From Cyclobacteriaceae bacterium (lineage in GTDB: Bacteria > Bacteroidota > Bacteroidia > Cytophagales > Cyclobacteriaceae): DNA of 37,557 nucleotides. Location of the stretch: positions 1 through 37,557 of the forward strand of contig BQJT01000015.1 of the NCBI GenBank assembly GCA_021604845.1, read 5' to 3'. Positions 25,098 through 32,490 of the stretch are shown one piece after another. Below the pieces are notes generated by a model. That model saw only the letters and a list, made by a program, of their open reading frames with translations, was not told where the DNA came from and made no database searches. The translations under genes were made by a program, and so were the position numbers. The first letter of the stretch is position 1, and each line of letters begins with the position of its first letter.

Positions 25098-25838
25098 TCA
25101 AAAAGTATACCCATATTTCTGCAAAACCTCCTGCCCTTCAGGGGAAAACAAAAAATCTAAAAACTGCCTGGATCTGGCACTGTTGGGGTTATCAATAATG
25201 ACCACACCCTGGGCAATCGGAGTATACTGTGATTCGTCAATTTCAGTCCACCTTGAACGCTCTTTCATCGGGGGTGCCAGGGCTATTGATTTTGCGGTAA
25301 ACCCAATCTGGGCCGCACCGGAGACAAGGAATTGATTGACCTGGGAGATGTTTTCACCAAATACCAATTTGTGCCGGATAGAATCTGTTAATCCATAATT
25401 TTGAAGTACTTCCATCGCTGCTTTTCCATATGGGGCGGTTTTAGGGTTAGCAATAGCAATGTGACGAATGGTTTGGGTAGTTAGATCTTCCATCACAGGC
25501 TGATAATTATTTACTGTGCTTAGTAAAACCAAACTCCCATAGGCATATACCACAGGATGCTCTGTGCTCAAACCGGAACGAAATAATTCTTCAGGATATT
25601 TCATATCCGCTGAAACTAAAAGGTCAAAAGGAGCACCTTCTTTAATCTGTGCGGTCAATTTGCCCGAAGAACTAGTAACCAAATCACATACCAGGCCGGT
25701 CTTATTCTCAAAAACCCGTACCATGTCATCCATGGCAAATTGCATGTTGGAGGCAACCGCAATAGTTAAGTCAGCCGCAGGCCGCTGGTGACAGGCCAGC
25801 AGCGAAAAAAGACAGAAAATACCAATTATGCTTTTCAC
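25098..25838 (-). CDS. modA: ModA-like molybdate/tungstate-binding lipoprotein
   Basis: The 246-aa periplasmic-binding protein has a lipobox (LLAC, C16). ModA features are LTIAVASNM near residue 24 (oxyanion-binding serine), TSSSGKLTAQIKEGAPFDLLVSADMKYPEEL near residues 55-88, and AIANPKTAPYGKAA near residue 130. The C-terminal SPEGQEVLQKYGY is also typical. It should bind molybdate or tungstate. No modB or modC is present in the flanking genes. Instead it is the third gene of an operon with DinB-like and DUF2490 genes, joined by a 4-bp ATGA overlap. It could serve a transporter elsewhere or act as a sensor. Confidence 0.88.
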   Translation of the reverse strand: MKSIIGIFCLFSLLACHQRPAADLTIAVASNMQFAMDDMVRVFENKTGLVCDLVTSSSGKLTAQIKEGAPFDLLVSADMKYPEELFRSGLSTEHPVVYAYGSLVLLSTVNNYQPVMEDLTTQTIRHIAIANPKTAPYGKAAMEVLQNYGLTDSIRHKLVFGENISQVNQFLVSGAAQIGFTAKSIALAPPMKERSRWTEIDESQYTPIAQGVVIIDNPNSARSRQFLDFLFSPEGQEVLQKYGYTF

Positions 25839-26581
25839 TGTTGTTTGCTCTTAACAAGGTCCATTTTGTGCCTGACTCCCAGCCATAGAATGTGGTTGAA
25901 AGTGTATTCTGAAGGTAAATTCAGCGCCGAAAAGTTCCCGTTGTAGGTAAGTGTAAAAGTCAGGGATTCATTTAGTTGAAACGCAGGACCAACCAGCAGA
26001 CGATTTTGATCAAATATATTGTAAATGATATCTTCACCGGCGTTTATAAAAATTTCATCTCCCACCTGAAGTTTCAAATTCCTGCTGGGGTGTTTTGAAG
26101 AACTGAGCAGTGGTATGGATATTCCCAGAAAATAGCGGAAACGCCAGTTGAAACGGTCAAACTGCTGGTCATGATTAACTGTTGCCTGAACAAAACGCTG
26201 CTCAACGCGAAATCTGTGGTTCAGCCCGAGGACCTCACCATGTGTAAAAACTATTTCCTGGTAAGGCCTGAATTCTTTGGATGTAATTTCTATGTCGGTG
26301 TAAGTGCCCAAATGAGCAAATCCTGCGGCAACACTTAACCTATCATTGAGGTTATATCTTCCGGACGCCCGCACCAGGTATTGCGATCGATGGATCAGGT
26401 CATCTTTCCAACGGTAACCCCCATCAACCAATAAGCTCCATTTCTCAGCGAGCTTGGTTTGATTATAGTATTGTACCCATTGCTGATTACCCCGGGTAAT
26501 ATTTTTATCCTGTGAACGGCCGGTAACTGGTATCAGAACAAGAAAGATCAGCAACGAGCAGCATATAGGGCCAACTTTCAT
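25835..26581 (-). CDS. DUF2490 outer-membrane-like protein
   Basis: The protein is about 248 aa from the start chosen here, with a signal peptide (MKVGPICCSLLIFLVLIPVTGRSQ). The rest is made of beta strands with QWVQYYNQTKLAEKWSLLVDGGYRWKD, which matches the DUF2490 pattern of a porin-like beta-barrel in Bacteroidota and Proteobacteria. A longer frame begins at 26608, but the ATG at 26581 is preferred because it puts the signal peptide at the N-terminus and gives a 4-bp ATGA overlap with the dinB-like stop, the same junction used with modA downstream. The function is unknown. The outer-membrane location is inferred. Confidence 0.83.
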   Translation of the reverse strand: MKVGPICCSLLIFLVLIPVTGRSQDKNITRGNQQWVQYYNQTKLAEKWSLLVDGGYRWKDDLIHRSQYLVRASGRYNLNDRLSVAAGFAHLGTYTDIEITSKEFRPYQEIVFTHGEVLGLNHRFRVEQRFVQATVNHDQQFDRFNWRFRYFLGISIPLLSSSKHPSRNLKLQVGDEIFINAGEDIIYNIFDQNRLLVGPAFQLNESLTFTLTYNGNFSALNLPSEYTFNHILWLGVRHKMDLVKSKQQ

Positions 26582-27108
26582 TCCGGTGGAGGTGTTAAAC
26601 CAGGCCATTTTCCGGCGTAACTTAAGTCCTGACCACTTGTATGTTGCAGAAACTGATACCTCAATCTGTTTATTTGCCTGAAATGAAGATAATCGTGCGC
26701 CAGCCAGTTAACCAGGAATTTTTTGGCAGACATTTTTCCTAATTCGGGGTGGTAAAGTTCGTTTTGCCATTCGGGTGACTTCAACGAGCGGAGCCATTCA
26801 ACTGATGAGGATCTTTCTTTCAAAAATTTGTCCACCATTTCAGCATAATCCTGCGCCATATATTTTCGCTTGGTTACCCAGCCCTGCGGGTCAATTGGAA
26901 CGGGCGGTTTATCAGGTTGCTTCAGAGCATGGTTGACTCTGGCCTTGAAATCCTCTCGTTCTTCATCGTATAGATGGCAGATAATTTCCAATAGGCACCA
27001 CTTTTCAGGGGCTGGCTTCCACCTGATGAATTCGTGCTGTGAAATGCTGAACAGTTCTTTATAAATCCCGTGATTATGCTCCAGAGATCGGATGATCGAT
27101 GCTGTCAT
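26578..27108 (-). CDS. DinB/YfiT-like metal-binding protein
   Basis: The 176-aa four-helix protein is of the DinB superfamily. Conserved pieces are KPAPEKWCLLEIICHLYDEEREDF near residues 31-54 (family: P..k.Ws..e...Hl.d.E) and NWLAHDYLHFRQINRLRYQ near residues 134-152. The histidines in these (H46, H139, H143 approximately) are the expected metal ligands. DinB-like proteins include thiol transferases and hydrolases, and no specific reaction can be assigned. It is the first gene of the three-gene operon with DUF2490 and modA, all linked by ATGA overlaps. Its start is preceded by a CCTGAAAACCC sequence similar to the leader repeat of the beta-CASP gene. Confidence 0.85.
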   Translation of the reverse strand: MTASIIRSLEHNHGIYKELFSISQHEFIRWKPAPEKWCLLEIICHLYDEEREDFKARVNHALKQPDKPPVPIDPQGWVTKRKYMAQDYAEMVDKFLKERSSSVEWLRSLKSPEWQNELYHPELGKMSAKKFLVNWLAHDYLHFRQINRLRYQFLQHTSGQDLSYAGKWPGLTPPPE

Positions 27109-27140
27109 GGGTTTTCAGGTTTAATTCCTCTCAATATGTC

Positions 27141-27168
27141 GATGTAGCTCATCAGATGTAGCTTATCA
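27141..27168 (-). repeat. 14-bp tandem duplication in the dinB-yigZ gap
   Basis: There are two copies, 27141-27154 and 27155-27168, differing at one base. The 14-bp period is twice seven, and on the minus strand each copy carries a GTGA or CTGA, so it may be an eroded or two-unit form of the heptad arrays seen elsewhere. The match to YTRAnnn is only partial. Confidence 0.6.
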
Positions 27169-27183
27169 CATTATATCAGGGTT

Positions 27184-27210
27184 GTGTGATGTGAATTTAA
27201 CACATCTCAC
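27184..27210. terminator. Hairpin overlapping the yigZ-like stop codon, possible terminator
   Basis: A 10-bp stem has one mismatch (arms 27184-27193 and 27201-27210, 7-nt loop). The stop codon of the minus-strand YigZ-like gene (27209-27207) is in the right arm. No T-tract follows on the minus strand, so termination is only suggested. Confidence 0.4.
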
Positions 27211-27806
27211 AAAATCTCAACCACAACATTCAGTATAGAATCCAATCGGCCTTGGATTTGGGTCTGTTTAGACTCTGGTACCTGCAATTTGATACTGCAC
27301 TGTTCCAAAAAGTTCTGTTCAACCACGATCAGGTCCAGCTCTTTTACTAGTCGCATTACCTCATTAGTATCAGGGTAACCAAAAGTCAGCAACCAGATTT
27401 CAAATGGCTCTTTTTTAATTATGCTTGAAGCACTTAGCGTTTGTCTGGCGGTCTCTCTATAAGCATTTACCAGTCCACTTATACCCAACTTAGTGCCTCC
27501 GAAATACCTGACTACCACTACCAGCACATAGGTCAACCCGAAGGATCGAATTTGTCCAAGAATTGGATCGCCGGCACTGTGTTTGGGTTCTCCGGCGTCA
27601 TTTGACCGGAAGTCATCTCCAAGGTTTCCAAGTACATAAGCGTAGCAGTGATGGCGTGCTTTGTGATGTAATTTCACTAACCTTGTAAGCCGTTGTTCAA
27701 CCTGGAGGGTATTCTTTACCGGATAAGCAAAACCCAGAAACTTACTGCCTTTTTCTTTATATAGGCCCTGTGCGTGTGAGGCTAGAGTAAAATAGTGGCC
27801 GCTCAT
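27207..27806 (-). CDS. YigZ/IMPACT family protein
   Basis: The 199-aa protein has the YigZ (UPF0029, IMPACT) N-terminal fold: YKEKGSKFLGFAYPV at about residues 17-31, HHKARHHCYAYVLG near residue 47, and NDAGEPKHSAGDPILGQIRS near residues 69-88, which matches the conserved D.GEP..tAG.PiL segment. VVVRYFGGTKLGISGLVNAY follows. A C-terminal DUF1949 domain completes the usual length. Eukaryotic IMPACT binds the translation regulator Gcn1. The bacterial role is unsettled. The start overlaps the upstream TPR gene stop by one base (TAATG), so it is translationally coupled. Confidence 0.9.
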   Translation of the reverse strand: MSGHYFTLASHAQGLYKEKGSKFLGFAYPVKNTLQVEQRLTRLVKLHHKARHHCYAYVLGNLGDDFRSNDAGEPKHSAGDPILGQIRSFGLTYVLVVVVRYFGGTKLGISGLVNAYRETARQTLSASSIIKKEPFEIWLLTFGYPDTNEVMRLVKELDLIVVEQNFLEQCSIKLQVPESKQTQIQGRLDSILNVVVEIL

Positions 27807-28927
27807 TAATGGTTCCGAAGGTATTCTTTTGCTTCATCTTTCACCTTATCATACTGGGCCAGTTTTAAGGCGTCGCGATAGTACCTGCGTGCGCCCTCAT
27901 CATCTCCTTCAGCCCGTGCAATTCTGGCTAATCCTGCACAGGCGAGACTTTTTTTGTTATCGGCCCTGGGTCCCATGTTCTCTCCGGTAACCATTGATCT
28001 TTTATACCAGGATTTAGCCTCTTTGAGGTTGGCGAGATGTTTTTCGTAGTAAACTCCCTGGAATATTTCACCAGACATGCGATAGAAATCCTTCTGCTGT
28101 TCCAGTAATAATTCAACCAGGGGTAATGCCTGGTCAAATCGCTCCGCAGCCAGCAGGGATTCCGCGTGATTAACCTTGAAAAAAGTATTATTAGGATACA
28201 TTTCTACCAGACGTCTGCTGTACTTAACTGCAATTTCGGGTTGGTCTTCGTATCTCAGGTAAATATGAGCCAGGTACATGGAGGCTTCGGCTTTGGTGAA
28301 CAGCGCATAGTTACTGGCATAGTCTAGCTGCGACAAACCTAATTTCTTATCGCCATCCCTGAAAAACCAAACAAATGACTTGTACACCGGGTTTACCTCG
28401 GGATAAACCACCCGGTAATAGTTGTAGAGGCCTGTAGAAAAGTAGAATTCAGGACTTTCATTCAACAGTTCAAAGCCTGTTTTCATATAATGATAGGCGT
28501 TTTTTGCAGCCCCAAACGCTTTAAATGTCTGGCCGTCTTCATCGTAAAACTGTGCGAGCCAACCGTGAATGGCCATTGCGAAAAATACCGCTTCAATGTC
28601 TTCAGGATCCCGTTTCAGGTAGTTTTTGGTGCGCTCCAGTGATAGTTGCAAATAGTTCATCAATTGTTGGAATGCTTCGCTGTCGGTCTCCAGGGGGTTT
28701 GAACTCCAATTTGTGTTCAGAGCCCGCATCATCGGCGCTACGGGATGGTGAGGCATCAACTCTTCCACAGTTTGGATATACTGCTCCGCTTTTCGCTGAT
28801 CTGTATTGTAAATATAAAACAGGCCTTTTTTGACTACTTCCAATGCAGCCTGCTCCTCAAGTAACTTTTTTTGAGCAAATCCTTTGAAGGAAATCAGTAT
28901 GACGAAAAAAATAACCCAGTATTTCAT
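27806..28927 (-). CDS. Exported TPR protein, copy 1 of a tandem paralogue pair
   Basis: The 373-aa protein has a signal peptide (about residues 1-18, ending GFAQ) and helical TPR-like repeats throughout, clearest at the C-terminus (NLKEAKSWYKRSMVTGENMG and GDDEGARRYYRDALKLAQYD). It is clearly homologous to the next gene upstream: both share GAAKNAYHYMKTG/GAAKRAYNFVKEG and FY.STGLYNYYR..YP...P.Y segments, and both are about 370 aa. It probably acts in the periplasm as a protein-binding scaffold. No enzymatic motif is seen. It is coupled by one base to the YigZ-like gene, and 45 bp separate it from its paralogue. Confidence 0.87.
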   Translation of the reverse strand: MKYWVIFFVILISFKGFAQKKLLEEQAALEVVKKGLFYIYNTDQRKAEQYIQTVEELMPHHPVAPMMRALNTNWSSNPLETDSEAFQQLMNYLQLSLERTKNYLKRDPEDIEAVFFAMAIHGWLAQFYDEDGQTFKAFGAAKNAYHYMKTGFELLNESPEFYFSTGLYNYYRVVYPEVNPVYKSFVWFFRDGDKKLGLSQLDYASNYALFTKAEASMYLAHIYLRYEDQPEIAVKYSRRLVEMYPNNTFFKVNHAESLLAAERFDQALPLVELLLEQQKDFYRMSGEIFQGVYYEKHLANLKEAKSWYKRSMVTGENMGPRADNKKSLACAGLARIARAEGDDEGARRYYRDALKLAQYDKVKDEAKEYLRNH

Positions 28928-28972
28928 CTTGGATAACGTCTGAAATAAAACGTAATGCAGGTAGATTATTGT

Positions 28973-30073
28973 TTAGTTTAAGTAGCTTTTTGCTTCATTT
29001 TTCAGGGCTTGGGTATAGGCTTTATCCCGGGATTCCTTAAAATAATCCCGAGCTTTAGGGTCGTTTTTTTGCTGATAGATTCGCCCCAGACCTAGATAAG
29101 CAAGCGCTTCAAGATGAAGCATATTCTTGTCACTCTCACTAATTTCAAGTGCTTTTCGATATAGTTTTTCCGCCAGTTTAGGGTTAGAATATTGTATTTC
29201 CTGAATGATACCCATAAAAACGTCTCCATGGATCCTGAAATACGGGTTGGAATTTCGTTGAAGCTTTCGCGCTATAGGTGCCGCCTGGATGTATAGCTTA
29301 TTAATTATGAGGCTTTCCAGATAAATGGCGGTAAACAAATCATTATTCGGGTATTCCCGGTGGAGGTTTCGACCCTGTGTAAGGGCTTCCCCGGGCAGAT
29401 ACTCATACCGCATATAGATGTAGCTTAGGTAAAATTTAGCAATAACATGAGAGATTGAGGCCTCCCTGGAAGCAATAGCCAGTTGTTGTATACCTAATTC
29501 TCTATCTCCTTTCATGAAAAAGGACATAAAAGGCCTGTATATAGGATATGTATCTGGATAATACTCCCGGTAATAGTTATAAAGACCTGTGGAAACGTAG
29601 AACTCGGGGAACTGGTTGATGTTGTTGGAACCTTCTTTAACAAAGTTATAGGCTCTCTTGGCTGCACCTACCGCTTTGAAACTGCTTCCGGATTCAGCAT
29701 AGCTCTCTGCCAACAATCCCTGGCTGGCCATTGCAAGAAACTGAGCTTCATAGTTATTCGGTTTTTGCTCAACCAGTTCCATCGATTTATTATAGGCCTT
29801 GATCAAATAATTTTGATAGATTTCAAACTCTTCCTCATGAAGATGTATTGGATAATTGCTCCAGAAAATTTGCAAGGCTTTCATAAGTTCTGGAATCGCA
29901 CTCTGGTTCATGGAACCCCTCAATTGCTCTATTACCGCTTCAGAACGATCGAACTCAAAATTGTAAATGTAATTAATCCCTTGTTTCACCAATTCCATAT
30001 TTGGCTCCTGGGACCAGCCCTGAGCGCTGGTCAGCATTCCAATAAGAATAGTATAAATAAATAGCCGGCTCAT
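28973..30073 (-). CDS. Exported TPR protein, copy 2 of a tandem paralogue pair
   Basis: The protein is about 366 aa from the ATG at 30073. The longer open frame from 30175 would put 34 polar residues before the signal peptide MSRLFIYTILIGMLTSAQGWSQ, so the internal ATG is preferred, which also matches the length of the paralogue. Helical repeats run throughout, for example PKLAEKLYRKALEISESDKN and LEALAYLGLGRIYQQKND. It shares whole segments with the downstream gene, which indicates a tandem duplication followed by clear divergence. It is the first gene on this strand, divergent from the glycan operon with about 138 bp between starts. Confidence 0.86.
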   Translation of the reverse strand: MSRLFIYTILIGMLTSAQGWSQEPNMELVKQGINYIYNFEFDRSEAVIEQLRGSMNQSAIPELMKALQIFWSNYPIHLHEEEFEIYQNYLIKAYNKSMELVEQKPNNYEAQFLAMASQGLLAESYAESGSSFKAVGAAKRAYNFVKEGSNNINQFPEFYVSTGLYNYYREYYPDTYPIYRPFMSFFMKGDRELGIQQLAIASREASISHVIAKFYLSYIYMRYEYLPGEALTQGRNLHREYPNNDLFTAIYLESLIINKLYIQAAPIARKLQRNSNPYFRIHGDVFMGIIQEIQYSNPKLAEKLYRKALEISESDKNMLHLEALAYLGLGRIYQQKNDPKARDYFKESRDKAYTQALKNEAKSYLN

Positions 30074-30211
30074 GTTGATTGGTGGTGACCGATATAGAAT
30101 TGTAAAAGAATATCGGTGGTACCCGTTTTTATTATGTTTACAATAAAATGGATATTTAAACTCAAAATTAATCACTGAAACTCAATTTTTGATCTTTCTG
30201 TTGATAAGATT

Positions 30212-30622
30212 ATGTCTAACCCAGTTAGTCCATTCCTAATCTCGTTGAAACATAATCAGGACTCTAAAGGAGTTTTGGGGGTAATTGATAATCGCAATAT
30301 ACCTTTTGACATAGCAAGAATATTTTGGATTCATCAGGTGCCGGATAACACGGAACGTGGTGGCCATGCTCACAAGACCTCGGAACAACTGGTTATTTGC
30401 GTAGAAGGAATTATTGATGTTACCATGGAAGAAATAACCGGGAAAACCCATCAGTTTAAGCTTTTACCGGGATCACACGGATTGTATCTGCCGTCGTTGT
30501 GTTGGGGATACTATAATTTTCAGGATAATGCCATTGCATTGTGCCTTGCATCTGATTATTTCAAAGAATCCGACTATATAAGAAGTTATCAGGAATTCGA
30601 AAAACTGAAGGCATGCCGGTAA
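30212..30622 (+). CDS. FdtA/WxcM-like sugar 3,4-ketoisomerase (cupin)
   Basis: The 136-aa single cupin domain is of the FdtA/QdtA/WxcM group, which isomerise dTDP-4-keto-6-deoxyglucose to the 3-keto form on the way to 3-amino-3,6-dideoxyhexoses. RGGHAHKTSEQLVICVEG at about residues 48-65 contains the histidine motif of the group, and SDYFKESDYIRSYQEF near residues 114-129 is the usual C-terminal signature. The length is normal. It is the first gene of the glycan operon and overlaps the next by 10 bp. The aminotransferase and acetyltransferase that normally follow in the pathway are not recognisable here. Confidence 0.9.
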   Translation: MSNPVSPFLISLKHNQDSKGVLGVIDNRNIPFDIARIFWIHQVPDNTERGGHAHKTSEQLVICVEGIIDVTMEEITGKTHQFKLLPGSHGLYLPSLCWGYYNFQDNAIALCLASDYFKESDYIRSYQEFEKLKACR

Positions 30623-31551
30623 AGACCTCTGGTTATATCTTTTTAACGGGAACCGTGGATAAATCCTACCAGTATCGGTACCACCAGTGTCTGTACCACC
30701 AGGAAGCGTATCGTAATTGTCAACCGGAGCGCGAAGACTTTTGTTTTTGGTGGGGACGTTCTGGGAGCAATGAAATACATGGAACCATGTATTTATACCG
30801 GGAAAGCAACAAAGCGATCAGTCAATTGTTTGCACCTTTCGGAGGATTTGACGGAGTAAAGCTGTCGGTGGAGAATGCCAATGAATTTATTCTGGCAGTG
30901 ATTAGATCTCTTTGTGATCAGGGTATTGAACATATGGAAATAAGGCAACCACCTGCTTGCTATGGTACTCAGGTATGGGATGAAGTACTACTGAATTTAG
31001 GGTTTAAGGTAAAATACCTGGAAAATCATCACTTGTCGATAAGCAATGTCCCATTTAGTACCGGTTTGCATCCTATGGAAAGGCGAAAATTATCAAAAAG
31101 CGGCAAATTTAAGTTTGAGGTAAATTCAATCAAGTCACTACCCGATATTTATAATCATATAAAATCCTGCAGGGATGAGCGCCATCAACGTCTTTCTATG
31201 GACTATGAGCAACTGTCCAGGGTTGTCAAAGAACTCCCTAATCATTTTTTGTTGTGTTGCGTTAAATACCAAAATCAAATTGCCGCATCAGCAATTATAA
31301 TTAAAGTAAATCCTTATTGCTGGTACCAGTTTTACCCAGCGCATAGTAGTGAGTTCAACAAAGAGAGCCCAATGGTTTTTTTACTCTCCCGACTATATGA
31401 CTATGCTCAAAGCCAGGGGGTAAGAGTTTTGGATCTGGGAACTTCGGAGCTTAATGGGAAGCCTTTAGAAGGATTGATAAAGTTTAAAAGTCGCGTGGGA
31501 GGAAAGCCAGGCCGCAAGGCAATTTATACAAAAGCACTACCACCAGCCTAA
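30613..31551 (+). CDS. FemAB/BioF2-like GNAT acyltransferase
   Basis: The 312-aa protein has two GNAT-like halves, as in FemAB and Acetyltransf_6 proteins. The first half has IEHMEIRQPP and LGFKVKYLENHHLSI. The second has KYQNQIAASAIIIKVNPYCWYQFYPAHSSEF, FLLSRLYDYAQSQGVRVLDLGTS, then GLIKFKSRVGGKPGRKAIY, the end signature of that family (family: G...FK..fGg). It probably transfers an amino-acid or acyl group onto an amino sugar or a peptide. It overlaps the FdtA-like gene by 10 bp, which supports a role in modifying the sugar that protein helps make (inference). Confidence 0.8.
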   Translation: MPVKTSGYIFLTGTVDKSYQYRYHQCLYHQEAYRNCQPEREDFCFWWGRSGSNEIHGTMYLYRESNKAISQLFAPFGGFDGVKLSVENANEFILAVIRSLCDQGIEHMEIRQPPACYGTQVWDEVLLNLGFKVKYLENHHLSISNVPFSTGLHPMERRKLSKSGKFKFEVNSIKSLPDIYNHIKSCRDERHQRLSMDYEQLSRVVKELPNHFLLCCVKYQNQIAASAIIIKVNPYCWYQFYPAHSSEFNKESPMVFLLSRLYDYAQSQGVRVLDLGTSELNGKPLEGLIKFKSRVGGKPGRKAIYTKALPPA

Positions 31552-31603
31552 AGATCAAGTGATCCATAGCAAGCAAAACCGCCCGGACACATCGCGTACG
31601 AAG

Positions 31604-32479
31604 ATGTTATTACCACCTGGATCAGTCTACCTGATAAAGTGCCTTGCTGTCAATTGTAATTGTGAGGATTTGGGTACAACCTGCCGGCGAGGTTTTTTTT
31701 CTCTTTGGATACAGGCTGTCTATGGCAGACATTTTGCCAACAAATTTAAAAGCTCCAGCTATGTAGATTTTGGCGATAGAAACTATTTGTACACCGACCG
31801 GTGTAGATTCCCCGGTGAGGGCAATTTTTGGAATTATTTTTATATCCAACCAGCATGTGAGACAGGGGCAAGGCTGTCAAACCGGTTCATTGAAAATTAC
31901 CCACTGAGAATTTGGCAGCGTTCCCATCTCAGAGCAGTTTATCAGGGTGCGGTTAGGGGTCTGCAACTTCAGCATGACGCCAGTCATTATATTGAAAACC
32001 TGATTAATCGATGTCAGAAGCACCGTACGCTTGGAGTTCATATCCGAAGAACAGATCATTCAGAGGAGGTGCCTGGGGTTAGTTTGAACAGATATTTCGA
32101 ACTCCTTAGAAAGCATTCCAACTACGAAAAGTTCTTTATTGCCACCGATGACCACACTGTGCTGAATCATTTGATTGGGGAATTTGGTAAAGACAGGTTA
32201 ATTTTCCAGGAGGCAATACGATCCCACGATCAGAAAGGTGTGCATACGGATGATACCATAAAAGACAGGTACAGGCTGGGACTGGAAGTACTGGCGGATT
32301 GCTATGCATTATCTGTTTGTAAAAAAGCACTGCTTGTACACAGTAATGTTAGTTATGGTGCTTTACTTTTAAATCCCGAACTTCCTTACCTGTTACTCGA
32401 AACCAGAATGTCCATGTTCAGCCGGTGGAAGACTAACCTGGTCTATCAACTGGATCGATTGGGTGTGCGTAAAATGTAG
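31604..32479 (+). CDS. Fucosyltransferase-like protein
   Basis: The protein is about 291 aa from the ATG at 31604. A GTG at 31559 would add 15 residues of unclear value (MIHSKQNRPD). It resembles the alpha-1,2/alpha-1,6 fucosyltransferase superfamily (GT11, GT23, O-FucT): GVHIRRTDH with the HxRRxD motif at about H146, followed by YEKFFIATDDHTVLNHL (nucleotide-sugar region) and LEVLADCYALSVCKKALLVHSNVSYGALL (family motif: l.D...l..cd.fv.t.sS.f). The donor is probably a GDP-sugar. The exact sugar and acceptor cannot be read. It lies in the surface-glycan operon. Confidence 0.78.
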   Translation: MLLPPGSVYLIKCLAVNCNCEDLGTTCRRGFFSLWIQAVYGRHFANKFKSSSYVDFGDRNYLYTDRCRFPGEGNFWNYFYIQPACETGARLSNRFIENYPLRIWQRSHLRAVYQGAVRGLQLQHDASHYIENLINRCQKHRTLGVHIRRTDHSEEVPGVSLNRYFELLRKHSNYEKFFIATDDHTVLNHLIGEFGKDRLIFQEAIRSHDQKGVHTDDTIKDRYRLGLEVLADCYALSVCKKALLVHSNVSYGALLLNPELPYLLLETRMSMFSRWKTNLVYQLDRLGVRKM

Positions 32480-32490
32480 GTATATATTCC

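Noticed and set aside
25835-26608. The longer start (26608) of the DUF2490 gene
   Set aside because: It would place nine residues before the signal peptide and give a 31-bp overlap, whereas the ATG at 26581 gives the same 4-bp ATGA junction as the modA side.
28973-30175. The longer start (30175) of the second TPR gene
   Set aside because: It adds 34 residues with no hydrophobic core before a clean signal peptide. The ATG at 30073 matches the paralogue in length and layout.
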